Shown here one piece after another: positions 29,202 to 37,785 of a stretch of DNA of 64,000 nucleotides (its first letter is position 1; every line of letters begins with the position of its first letter). A model generated the notes under the pieces. That model ran no database searches. It was not told the origin of the DNA and saw nothing but the letters and a program-made list of their open reading frames with translations. The translations under genes were made by a program, and so were the position numbers. Source of the stretch: Campylobacter showae (lineage in GTDB: Bacteria; Campylobacterota; Campylobacteria; Campylobacterales; Campylobacteraceae); NCBI RefSeq assembly GCF_004803815.1, contig NZ_CP012544.1, forward strand, positions 1,860,001 to 1,924,000, written 5' to 3'.

Positions 29202-29207
29202 ATTATA
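29202..29207 (-). promoter_or_regulatory. -10 box of the 1237-aa S-layer-like gene
   Basis: Minus-strand TATAAT in the extended form TGCTATAAT, 63 bp before the start. The third paralogue has the same TGCTATAAT motif (37729-37737). No good -35 is visible. Confidence 0.55.
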
Positions 29208-29250
29208 GCATAAAAAATCACTTAAAACGTAAAAATTTAAAAAATAAATT

Positions 29251-30549
29251 TTACCTAAACGCTCTTTGCAAGTCCCGCATCATATCAACCGATATATTGG
29301 AATTAAGCCACTGGATTTCCAAATATGCGAGGACCAAATTATAAGATGCCGTTAGTGCTTCGTTTCTGGTTTTAAAAACTCTAGCGCGAGCATCAAACAA
29401 ATTTACCGCATCTTTCAAGCCCTCTTCGTAGCCTCTTTCTATTGATTTTACATAAAGCTCCGCATTTTCCAAAGAGCGCTTCATTAACTCGCATTCGTCG
29501 ATATAATTAAGATAGTTATTTATCGCTCTTTTTTGGCTGATCTCTATCTCTTTTTGAATATCTTTTTGTTGTTCGATGCTAGCTAGTCTTAGTAGTTTAC
29601 CCTCCTCTACTCTTGAGCTGGTCGCACCGCCCGTATATAAAGGCAGAGTAAATCGCAACATAGTATCCAGCTTTCTTCTTCTGTCGCCCGAATAATTATT
29701 GTCTATGTAATACAAATTTGCATAGCTGATGCTAAAATCAAGCGTAGGGAGATGCTCGCTTTTTCTCTTTTTGTATTCTTGTTCTGAGATTTCGACGGCC
29801 AAAACGCTGTCTTGAAATTTAAAATTTCTTGCTACGTCGCTAAAATTCGACAAATTTACTTTTTTGAAAAATTCGGTATCGATGTTTGAAAAGCTATCCT
29901 TCACCTCGATCTCTTGCCCGACTAGCTTTACTAGCTCTAGCTTTGCTACTTCGATATTTAGCTTAGCTTTGTTTACGCCCAGCAACGCCTCGTCTAATCT
30001 AACCTTAGATTCAAGCATATCCATTTTATTTACCAGCCCGAATTCCAAAGACTTCTGCATTTGGTTGTATTTGGCTCGGTTGGCTTCCTCGTAGCTCTGA
30101 GCAAGAGCTAGCGTCTCTGATGCGAAAGTATAGTTAAAATATGCCTCCACGACCCTTTTTGCCAGTTCTTGTTTGGTATTTTCATACATCAGCTCGTTGC
30201 CGCGTACCCTGATCTCTTCTTGATTTCTTTGATACCAGATTGCCGGCCTAAATACGCTCTGACTAAGGCTAACGCCTACCTTTTTATAGCTTTCATTTAT
30301 TTTTGATACTCTTCGCCTGTCCATTCTGTCGTATTTTTCGCCAACATATGCAGCTTCGGCGTTAATGGTCGGCAAAAACATGGCCGTAGCTTGAGATAGC
30401 CTCTCTTGAGAGGCTATACTATTATACATGGTCATTTTGAGTTCATTATTGTTTTCAAGCGCCATTTCGTATGCCTGAGAAAGGCTAACGCTTTGAGCAA
30501 AAGCTAAATTTGAAGCCAACAAGGCCGAAAGTAAAATTTTAGTCTTCAT
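29251..30549 (-). CDS. sapF: TolC-family outer-membrane channel of the type I secretion system
   Basis: 432 aa with a signal peptide (to LAFA, about residue 18) and the long alpha-helical repeats of TolC-like outer membrane efflux proteins (SLSQAYEMALENNNELK at the N-terminus; YEEGLKDAVNLFDARARVFKTRNEALTASYNLV near the C-terminus). It overlaps the adaptor gene by 11 bp. It forms the outer-membrane tunnel for the DUF4214/RTX proteins. The symbol is by position, by analogy with C. fetus sapCDEF. Confidence 0.85.
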   Translation of the reverse strand: MKTKILLSALLASNLAFAQSVSLSQAYEMALENNNELKMTMYNSIASQERLSQATAMFLPTINAEAAYVGEKYDRMDRRRVSKINESYKKVGVSLSQSVFRPAIWYQRNQEEIRVRGNELMYENTKQELAKRVVEAYFNYTFASETLALAQSYEEANRAKYNQMQKSLEFGLVNKMDMLESKVRLDEALLGVNKAKLNIEVAKLELVKLVGQEIEVKDSFSNIDTEFFKKVNLSNFSDVARNFKFQDSVLAVEISEQEYKKRKSEHLPTLDFSISYANLYYIDNNYSGDRRRKLDTMLRFTLPLYTGGATSSRVEEGKLLRLASIEQQKDIQKEIEISQKRAINNYLNYIDECELMKRSLENAELYVKSIERGYEEGLKDAVNLFDARARVFKTRNEALTASYNLVLAYLEIQWLNSNISVDMMRDLQRAFR

Positions 30550-31822
30550 TGAACGCCCTTTTAAACATATCTATAAACGGCTTTAAGACATACTCAAGCA
30601 TCGTCCTATCGCCGGTTTTGATCATTACTTCGACTGGCATTCCGGGAACTATAAAAAAGTCGTTTCTTTTAAACTCTTTCATGCCCTCTTCGGTAAGCTC
30701 GGCTTTAATATCGTAAAACGAGTGACCTGCATTATCCTGAATACTATCGGCCGATACGTACGTTACTTTACCTTCCATGACGAAGCTCGGCCTGTGCTGA
30801 AATGCGCTAAATCTAATATCGGCAAGCTGTCCCACATGCACCGTATCTATATCTACTACGTTTAGTCTAGCCTCTACGACATAGTCGGTCTCGTCCGGCA
30901 CTATGCTCATTATTCTCTCGCCCGGCCTTATTACGCCTCCGATAGTATGGAAGGCTAGTTCTACTACGCTACCCTCAACCGGAGATTTTACGATAGTACG
31001 CTCGGATTGATCTTTTAAAGCATTATAGCGTTGTTGAAGATCCACAAGACGAGTTTTAGCGTCTTCAAGCTTTTTTAATACATCCTCTTTAAACGTTCTA
31101 TCTCTTAATATAATTTGAGCTTGCGTCTCGGTAACTTGGACGTTTAGTCTTGCTATCTCGGCCTTGCCCGCAGCTATTTCACCCTCGACCGCCGTTTTTT
31201 CTCTATTTAGGTCGCGTAGCCTGACTTTGTCTGCCAACTGTTCCTTAAATAGCCTTTCCCACTCCTTAATCTCTTCGTTCAAAGACTTTATGCGGTCTTG
31301 TTTGGCGCTTACTATCGCATTTGCGCCTTTGATTTGATTTTCAAGCTGTTTTATTCGTTGCTTTAGGATAGATTTTTCTTCATCCAAAAGCTTTTTTTGC
31401 GCATTAAATATACTCAACTGCCCGTCTATAGCCTCTTTATAACCTTCGATTTGCTTTATTTCGTCGCTAAATTTGACTTCCGTCGCATCGTCTTTTTGGG
31501 CTTCCAATCTAGAAACTATGACGCTGGTTCTTAAAAATTCTGCTCTAACTACGCTCATCTCGCTTTGCAAAGCAACATTTTTGATCTCGACGAGCGGAGC
31601 GCCCTCTTTGACCATATCTCCGTCTTTAACGAAAATTTTATCTACGACGCCACCCTCGAGGTGCTGGATGATTTTTTTATTGCTAACTACGCCTATTTTA
31701 CCGACGGCTACGGCAGCGCTATTAAGAGGCGCCATGCCGAGCCAAATTCCAAAAACTCCGACTAGCAAAAATATAACGAACAACCCAAAATTTACGGTGC
31801 CTTTTTCATTTTTAAGTATCAT
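30539..31822 (-). CDS. sapE: HlyD-family membrane fusion adaptor of the type I secretion system
   Basis: About 427 aa from the ATG at 31822 (MILKNEKG), 1 nt after the ABC gene's stop and preceded by GGAGGG. A start 15 bp earlier, inside the ABC gene, is less likely. One N-terminal transmembrane helix (FGLFVIFLLVGVFGIWLGM) is followed by a lipoyl half-motif (VSNKKIIQHLEGGVVDKIFVKDGD), a long periplasmic coiled coil and the second lipoyl half with barrel domains (IVKSPVEGSVVELAFHTIGGVIRPGE). It bridges the inner-membrane ABC protein and the TolC channel. Confidence 0.88.
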   Translation of the reverse strand: MILKNEKGTVNFGLFVIFLLVGVFGIWLGMAPLNSAAVAVGKIGVVSNKKIIQHLEGGVVDKIFVKDGDMVKEGAPLVEIKNVALQSEMSVVRAEFLRTSVIVSRLEAQKDDATEVKFSDEIKQIEGYKEAIDGQLSIFNAQKKLLDEEKSILKQRIKQLENQIKGANAIVSAKQDRIKSLNEEIKEWERLFKEQLADKVRLRDLNREKTAVEGEIAAGKAEIARLNVQVTETQAQIILRDRTFKEDVLKKLEDAKTRLVDLQQRYNALKDQSERTIVKSPVEGSVVELAFHTIGGVIRPGERIMSIVPDETDYVVEARLNVVDIDTVHVGQLADIRFSAFQHRPSFVMEGKVTYVSADSIQDNAGHSFYDIKAELTEEGMKEFKRNDFFIVPGMPVEVMIKTGDRTMLEYVLKPFIDMFKRAFNED

Positions 31823-31823
31823 C

Positions 31824-33557
31824 TTAGCCCTCCGCATCTTCTAGGCTTATGCTACGCCTTTTTTGTTGTTCTGCGACCTGCGGTTGTTGCGCATTTGCTT
31901 TGCCTAGCTCAGCCAATACCGCATCTCTGGCGCCAAAGTACATCAATCTTCCCGCATTTAAAACGGCGATTTTATCAACTAAATTTAAGATATTTAGCTT
32001 GTGCGTTATTAACACTATAGTCGCTTTACCTTTCATCGATGCAAGCGCCGCAAATAGCGCTCTTTCGCCCTCTTCGTCTAGACTAGCGTTAGGTTCGTCC
32101 AGTACGATTATTTTAGGCTCCTTATAAAGCGCTCTGGCAAGAGCGACTCTTTGACGTTGACCACCGCTTAGGCTGGCTCCGCCTATGCCTATTTTAGTTT
32201 CATAGCCGTCCGGCAAATTTAATATCATATCATGAACGTTAGCTAGCTTTGCAGCCCGCACGATCGCCTCGCTATCCAGTTCGCCGAATCTCGCGATATT
32301 TTCCGCAATATTTCCTTCGAAAAGCTCGACGTCTTGCGGCAAATACCCCACAAACTGACCCAAATGGTCGCTGTTGTACTGAGTAATATCGGCTCCGTCC
32401 ACGCGCACTACGCCGTGAAATACCGGCCATACTCCCAGCATCGCTCTAGCTAGTGAGCTTTTACCAGCAGCGCTCGGACCGATTATGGCACACATATCTC
32501 CGCTTTTAAGCTCGAAATTTATGCCCATCAAAGTAGGCGCTTTGCCATGAGGCGGTACTAGGCTTATGGTTTCTAGGAAAATATCGCCTTTTGGATCCGG
32601 AAGCTTAAGCTTTTCGTTGTCGGCAGGGAAATCTTCCAAAAACTGCGAAAGTCTAGCATAGCTCTCTTTGGTGTTCTTATAGCTTTTCCAGCTTGAGATC
32701 AATATATCAAGCGGAGCTAACGCGCGACCCATGATAATAGAGCCCGCGATCATCATGCCCGGATTTACCTCCTGCAAGACGACCAGATACGCGCCAAGAC
32801 CAAGCATTAGCGACTGTGAAACGACGCGAAATACCTTACTGATATTTGCATACATTCCGGCTTTTACGCTAGACTCGGAGTGAGCTTCTAGAAATTCATT
32901 ATGCTTTTTGTGCCAAATTTTCTTTAAATTTCCGTTCATGCCCATAGCTTGGATGACTTCGGAATTTCTCAAATTTAGATCGACAAAGCGTGTTTCGGCG
33001 CCAAAAGCGTCATTTGATCTTTTTAGTCCGTCTTTAGTCGCACCTTCGTTTAAAAGAGCCAAAATAAACAAAACGATCGCGGCCGCGATACTAAAATATC
33101 CAAAATACGGGTGGAAGAAAAACAGTATCAATATATAAAAAGGTAGCCACGGCGCGTCAAGAAATGCAAACACGCCGTTGGTGCTGAGATATTGTTTTAT
33201 GGTATTTAGATCTCTCATCGGCTGAGAAGATACCCTGCCGGGCTGTCTGGCCGAGAGTTTAAAGATCGCGTCATACACTCTCTCGGACAGCCTTAAGTCT
33301 ATCTGGTTTGAAAAAACTACCAAAATTCTCGAACGTAAAATTTCGAAAAACATCATACATAGATATAAAAATATAACTATCAGCGTAAGGAAAAATAACG
33401 TATCAAGGCTTCTTGACGTTACGACCCTACCGTAAAGTTGTAACATATATAGAGGAGAAGTTAGCATCAAAACGTTTATGAACATGCTGAAAATTCCAGC
33501 ATATATCATAGCGTGTTTGGATTTTTTAATACTCTCCTTTAGTTCATTTACTTTCAT
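31824..33557 (-). CDS. sapD: Type I secretion ABC permease/ATPase (PrtD-like)
   Basis: 577 aa. An N-terminal membrane domain (about 1-310, with TSPLYMLQLYGRVVTSRSLDTL and FLDAPWLPFYILILFFFHP, typical of PrtD exporters) precedes the ATPase: Walker A GPSAAGKSS, signature LSGGQRQRVALARAL, Walker B IIVLDEPNASLD and the switch His in ITHKL. No N-terminal C39 peptidase domain, so the substrate carries a C-terminal uncleaved signal, matching the DUF4214 proteins. It overlaps the sapC-like gene by 14 bp. Confidence 0.92.
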   Translation of the reverse strand: MKVNELKESIKKSKHAMIYAGIFSMFINVLMLTSPLYMLQLYGRVVTSRSLDTLFFLTLIVIFLYLCMMFFEILRSRILVVFSNQIDLRLSERVYDAIFKLSARQPGRVSSQPMRDLNTIKQYLSTNGVFAFLDAPWLPFYILILFFFHPYFGYFSIAAAIVLFILALLNEGATKDGLKRSNDAFGAETRFVDLNLRNSEVIQAMGMNGNLKKIWHKKHNEFLEAHSESSVKAGMYANISKVFRVVSQSLMLGLGAYLVVLQEVNPGMMIAGSIIMGRALAPLDILISSWKSYKNTKESYARLSQFLEDFPADNEKLKLPDPKGDIFLETISLVPPHGKAPTLMGINFELKSGDMCAIIGPSAAGKSSLARAMLGVWPVFHGVVRVDGADITQYNSDHLGQFVGYLPQDVELFEGNIAENIARFGELDSEAIVRAAKLANVHDMILNLPDGYETKIGIGGASLSGGQRQRVALARALYKEPKIIVLDEPNASLDEEGERALFAALASMKGKATIVLITHKLNILNLVDKIAVLNAGRLMYFGARDAVLAELGKANAQQPQVAEQQKRRSISLEDAEG

Positions 33558-34656
33558 TTTCTTTTTTACTTTCGTTTTCTAAAATTCTACCCGCCAAATT
33601 TTCCAAATTCGTTAAGCTTCTAATGTGCGCATCTATAAGGCTAACATAGCCCTTTCTAACAAAATCAGCCAAAGTAGCGTCGTCAAGCTCGTTTAGCTTT
33701 TTTCTGCTCACGACAGAAAAGCCTTTGATTAAAGTGATTTTCTTGTCATTATCGGATACTGTAAGCTCTTTGTTTATCAAAATTCCAGCCTTTTTGATCT
33801 CTTCTAACGCTTTTTGCGTAGCTTCTAGCTGGGCATTGTAGTTTTGCATAGCATTTATGGTGTTTTGCAAAAATTCGCTCGGCTCTTCGTTTTTCTTGAA
33901 TAATTTTTCGCCTTTACCTTTTAGCTGAGGCGCATCCTCGTCTATACAAAGGATATTTTTATCCTCGACTTTAGCAAGAGTAAAAGGATAGTTTTGCAAG
34001 ATCGCAGGTACGTAGCCTTTGTAGTTTTTATCTATTATTAAATTTTCATTTCTACCTAGTAGTACTAGCAGTTTAGGCACTACGTCGTTCGTGAAAACTA
34101 TAGGTAAATCTTTCTCGCAGAAAAACGCCTCACTCGCCACTATCTCCGCAAACGGGAAATTTGGTAACGCATCTTGGTGATAAGACACTCCGTTATGTAC
34201 TTCTGAATTTAAAGCAACTATTTTCATTTCAGTCCTTTTTTTAAAATTTTGAATCTCTATTTTTTTTGCTAAACTTAAGTTTTTGTCGATGCTTCTGAAG
34301 GTATATCCGCCGTTTTGCTGCAAAAATGCCAAAACATCCTCAAATTCGTTTATAAAAACGTCTCGGATTTCGTATCTTTTGATATCGCTTTCTTGGATAT
34401 AACCCCGCGCTTTATTCCTATTTCTTATAAAGGTGCTATTTAGCTCTTGCATGATCTTAGGTATATTTAAGGATTTCAAAAATAGCGATATGGAATTAGG
34501 CTCCAAAATGTAGCCTAAAATTTCCATATCGTATTTTTGGGTTAGAGAACTTAAAATTTCAACATAAAGGTCTTTTTCGCTTTGATCGGCAAAAAAGTTG
34601 CCCTTTTGTTTTATCAAAACCATTTCTGATTTTATTTCTCTAACCGCTCTACCCAA
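33544..34656 (-). CDS. sapC: SapC-family protein with N-terminal degenerate transposase-like (Y1/RAYT) domain
   Basis: 370 aa from a TTG at 34656 (AAGG upstream); an in-frame ATG at 34623 is an alternative. Residues about 144-360 match the SapC family (KIVALNSEVHNGVSYHQ, FPFAEIVASEAFF, LPIVFTND, VKGF-like LIKGFSVVSRKKLNELDD), known next to S-layer secretion genes in C. fetus; its molecular role is unknown. Residues about 12-115 resemble REP-associated tyrosine transposases (KQKGNFFADQSEKDLYVEIL, YDMEILGYILEPNS, IPKIMQELNSTFIRNRNK), but the HxH catalytic pair is Ser55-x-Ser57. An AAGGA site 5 nt before Met144 (34227) could start a separate 227-aa SapC. First gene of the secretion operon. Confidence 0.8.
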   Translation of the reverse strand: MGRAVREIKSEMVLIKQKGNFFADQSEKDLYVEILSSLTQKYDMEILGYILEPNSISLFLKSLNIPKIMQELNSTFIRNRNKARGYIQESDIKRYEIRDVFINEFEDVLAFLQQNGGYTFRSIDKNLSLAKKIEIQNFKKRTEMKIVALNSEVHNGVSYHQDALPNFPFAEIVASEAFFCEKDLPIVFTNDVVPKLLVLLGRNENLIIDKNYKGYVPAILQNYPFTLAKVEDKNILCIDEDAPQLKGKGEKLFKKNEEPSEFLQNTINAMQNYNAQLEATQKALEEIKKAGILINKELTVSDNDKKITLIKGFSVVSRKKLNELDDATLADFVRKGYVSLIDAHIRSLTNLENLAGRILENESKKENESK

Positions 34657-34694
34657 AATTTACCTTAACCAGTAACTAAAACATCAAGAATGTG

Positions 34695-34700
34695 ATTGTA
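34695..34700 (-). promoter_or_regulatory. -10-like box for the sapC-like operon
   Basis: Minus-strand TACAAT 39 bp upstream of the TTG start, in the 255-bp divergent region shared with the 901-aa paralogue. Weak evidence on its own. Confidence 0.35.
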
Positions 34701-34788
34701 ATCCTTTTATGCTTAAATAAATATTAAAAAGTGCCAGAGTAACTAATTTTATTTTTTAAGCTACAAATTCTATGGAATAGTTATTGCT

Positions 34789-34889
34789 TATAATTCAGCG
34801 GTAAATGCTTGTTGTATTTTATGATTTTTTAGCCTAGATATCGTAATATACGATGTTTGTCATTTACTATCATTAGTACGTAGTACTAA
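34789..34889 (+). promoter_or_regulatory. Promoter and two palindromes upstream of the 901-aa S-layer-like gene
   Basis: TATAAT (34789-34794) in TTGCTTATAAT, 118 bp before the start. The intervening leader holds two perfect inverted repeats, ATCGTA-ATA-TACGAT (34840-34854) and TTAGTAC-GTA-GTACTAA (34873-34889). The second ends 22 bp before the ATG, close to the AAGGAG ribosome-binding site, and could influence translation or bind a regulator. Confidence 0.45.
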
Positions 34890-34911
34890 AATTCACTTCT
34901 AAGGAGCCAAT

Positions 34912-37617
34912 ATGGCAGTAACGCAAGCACAAGTCGCCCAGCTTTATGTGGCATTGTTTAACAGAGCGCCAGAGGGAGCCGGATTAAACGCGTGGGTAAG
35001 CGCCGGAGCCGCTAAAACCCAAGCGCAAATAGCCGACGATATGCTCAAGGCGCCGGCCGTACAGTCGTATTTTAACGGCAGTATAGATACCGATAAAGGC
35101 TATATCGAAAATATCTATAAAAACATCCTCGGCAAGGACTACTCGCAAGATCCGGCAGGCATAGATGCGTGGGTAAGGCATCTACAAGCCGGCCATACCA
35201 GAGGCGAGACGCTAACGAAGCTTTTCGAGGTAGCGGCGTCGGCGGAGGCTAAGGCGGCCGATCCTAGGGCTGCTAAAATTTTCGAAAATAAATCCGCAGT
35301 CGCGGCCTATATGGCGGAAAAAATAGGCGATATCGGCAAAGACGGCAGCGGAAATTTCGACTACGCGCCGTTTCAGGAGATTATCAGGACGACGAACGAG
35401 TCAAATTTAGAAGCGCAAAAAGCCAAAATAGACGAGCTAGCCAGCAAAGGCGTCGAAAAGAGCCTAACCGACGGTCTGGACAACATAACGGGCACCGCGG
35501 GCAACGACGTATTTAACGGCGTTTACTACACAGGCAACGGCACGCAAAAATCTACTTTGTCGCCGCTTGATAAAATCGACGGCGGCGCCGGCAAAGACAC
35601 GTTAAATTTGACCGTGTTTAAAAACGACGCTCCGCAAAATTTGACTACGACCGAGCTTCAAAATATCTTTAAAGGCGTAAGCAACGTCGAAAATCTAAAT
35701 TTGATCTCGGAGACTGAGTTTGACGCCGGCGGAGTCAAATTTAACTTCGGGCTGGAAAATTTAAACATCTCTACCATAGGCGACGTGAGCATATCCGAGA
35801 CCGACGCGACGAACAAAGTCTCCGTAAATACGACCGGCAAAGTTTCGCTAAACGCAAAAAATGCGCAAAGCATCGATATCTCGGCAAAATCGGACGTAAC
35901 CTTGATCGCGCAAGACGCTAAAACCGTAAACGTAAACAGCGAAGGCAAGGCAAATATCGCCGCAACCGCCGCTCAGACGTTAAATTTGAAAGCTAACGGC
36001 GAAACCGAAGTCGCAACGAGCGCAAAAACCGTAAATATCGATCTAAAAAGCAAAACCAACGCTCTTAAAAACTTCACGACCCAAGCCGCCGATTTAACGC
36101 TTGCAAATTTAAAGATAAACGATACGTCGGGGAATAACGTACTCATCGCATACGGCGCCAAAAAGATCAGCGTGACGGACGTCGATTTTGGCGCCAACTC
36201 CATCCGAACCGACGAACGGGACGTGGATTTTACGATGTCTTACGCGGACGAAGGCCTAGCTAAACTATCTTCAAGTGCGGCCGATAAAGTAAAAACGTTA
36301 AATTTACACGCTAAAGCGGGTAAAAAAGGCCAGCTAGACCTGGGCAATATCACGTCGCTAACCAAGGTTGCGGTAGACGGCGGCATGAGAGAATTTGCTA
36401 TGGACTTGTCCGCTCAAACAAATCTTACGAATTTCGACTCTAGCGCTTACGAGGGTAATTTCTCAAACCTAAAACTCAAAAACGTCCAAAACGCTACCGC
36501 AAAACTAGGCGGCGGGGACGATTTCGTAGAGATAGATAGCGCGGCAAATGTCCATAGGATCGATGGCGGCGCGGGCGAAGACACTATGGTCGTAACCTCC
36601 GCCGTAGCTACCGCGACGACAAATAAGCTTTCTCTTTTAAATTTTGAAAATTTAAAGATAACCGACGCCTTAAGCGGGGCCGTAGATATGACTAAATGGG
36701 CAAATTTGAGCTCCATAACGCTAGCCGGCGGAGCGGGAGCGGGAGCAAAGATAGATAATCTAGCGAATAACTCTACGATAGTCGTCGAAAACGTCGCGAT
36801 CGCAAACGATATAGCCGTAAATATCAAAGACGCGGCGAGCGGCGCAGACGATACGCTAATCTTAAAGATAAATCCTAAAGCAAATACGACAGGACTGGAC
36901 AACACCGGAAATTTCGTCATAGACGGCATAGAAAACGTCCGCATAGTCTCAAACGCCGATACGGCAAAAACCGCCGCAGCCAAAAACGTAATAAACCTAA
37001 ACGCTAGCGACGCGACTAAATGCGCGCTATCGGGCGTCTACGTGAGCGGCGACGGCAATACCGAGCTAAAACTAGGCGAGAATATCGTAAAAATAAAAGG
37101 CGTTGACGCAAGCTCGCTAACAGGCAAATTTACCTTTGACGCGGGAAATCACGTCGAAAGAGGCGGCGTCGTAAAAGGCGGTAGCGGTGATGATACGCTA
37201 AGCTTCGGCTCGGTGGCAGGTCTTAAAATAACGGGCGGAGCGGGCAACGACGTCTTTAAGGTCGGCAAGCTAGGAGCGGAGGCGAATTCGCCTTTTGGCA
37301 CGGACAAGCTAAGCTCCATAACGGACTTTAGCAAAGGCGACAAGCTATACACCGGAGGCGCTGCCGCGGAGTCAAATTCTATCGCCAAGTACGACTCAGA
37401 CGCATCGCTAGACTTCGCCAACAACTTACGCGAAGCCGAAAAGGTGGCCGCTCAGCACGCGTCAAAGAGTGCGTATTTCACCTATCAGTCAAACACCTAC
37501 ATCGTTACGTCCGACGGCGTGCAAGGCGTAGGACAGGACGACTACGTGACCAAGCTAGCCGGCACGGTAGATCTAAGCGGCGCGAGAGTAGATAGCGATC
37601 ACAATATCGTCTTATAG
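34912..37617 (+). CDS. DUF4214/RTX S-layer-like type I secreted protein (901 aa)
   Basis: Same plan as the 1237-aa paralogue. An N-terminal DUF4214 module (1 to about 185) is followed by a Thr/Asn/Asp-rich beta region with RTX-like turns (GGAGKDTLN, GGGDDFVE, GGAGEDTMV, GGSGDDTLSFG, GGAGNDVFK). The C-terminal module is ITDFSKGDKLYTGG, SAYFTYQSNTYIVTSD, QDDYVTKLAGTVDL. No signal peptide; export by the neighbouring type I system is inferred. Its codons are visibly more G+C-rich than in the other two paralogues. Its 5' end lies in inverted orientation to that of the 1237-aa gene, with the secretion operon between them. Confidence 0.85.
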   Translation: MAVTQAQVAQLYVALFNRAPEGAGLNAWVSAGAAKTQAQIADDMLKAPAVQSYFNGSIDTDKGYIENIYKNILGKDYSQDPAGIDAWVRHLQAGHTRGETLTKLFEVAASAEAKAADPRAAKIFENKSAVAAYMAEKIGDIGKDGSGNFDYAPFQEIIRTTNESNLEAQKAKIDELASKGVEKSLTDGLDNITGTAGNDVFNGVYYTGNGTQKSTLSPLDKIDGGAGKDTLNLTVFKNDAPQNLTTTELQNIFKGVSNVENLNLISETEFDAGGVKFNFGLENLNISTIGDVSISETDATNKVSVNTTGKVSLNAKNAQSIDISAKSDVTLIAQDAKTVNVNSEGKANIAATAAQTLNLKANGETEVATSAKTVNIDLKSKTNALKNFTTQAADLTLANLKINDTSGNNVLIAYGAKKISVTDVDFGANSIRTDERDVDFTMSYADEGLAKLSSSAADKVKTLNLHAKAGKKGQLDLGNITSLTKVAVDGGMREFAMDLSAQTNLTNFDSSAYEGNFSNLKLKNVQNATAKLGGGDDFVEIDSAANVHRIDGGAGEDTMVVTSAVATATTNKLSLLNFENLKITDALSGAVDMTKWANLSSITLAGGAGAGAKIDNLANNSTIVVENVAIANDIAVNIKDAASGADDTLILKINPKANTTGLDNTGNFVIDGIENVRIVSNADTAKTAAAKNVINLNASDATKCALSGVYVSGDGNTELKLGENIVKIKGVDASSLTGKFTFDAGNHVERGGVVKGGSGDDTLSFGSVAGLKITGGAGNDVFKVGKLGAEANSPFGTDKLSSITDFSKGDKLYTGGAAAESNSIAKYDSDASLDFANNLREAEKVAAQHASKSAYFTYQSNTYIVTSDGVQGVGQDDYVTKLAGTVDLSGARVDSDHNIVL

Positions 37618-37647
37618 TTTCGCCTAAATTCATTTTTATCCTTCACA

Positions 37648-37698
37648 GCGGCAGGCCGATACAGTGCGGTTCTGCCGCCCAGATTTTCATTTTTTTTA
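37648..37698 (+). terminator. Terminator after the 901-aa S-layer-like gene
   Basis: GCGGCAG (37648-37654) pairs with CTGCCGC (37672-37678), with further CCG/CGG pairing inside, followed by a T-rich run (TTTTCATTTTTTTTAT). Confidence 0.6.
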
Positions 37699-37709
37699 TC
37701 TACGATTTA

Positions 37710-37737
37710 TCGACAATCAGGAATTTAATGCTATAAT
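37710..37737 (+). promoter_or_regulatory. Promoter of the 880-aa S-layer-like gene
   Basis: TCGACA (37710-37715), a 16-bp spacer and TATAAT (37732-37737) in the extended form TGCTATAAT. This is a near-consensus sigma-70 promoter 49 bp before the start, suggesting strong expression. Confidence 0.65.
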
Positions 37738-37785
37738 CGCCATGGAATTAAACAAAAATCCCAATTTACCCAAAGGAGGCCTTTT

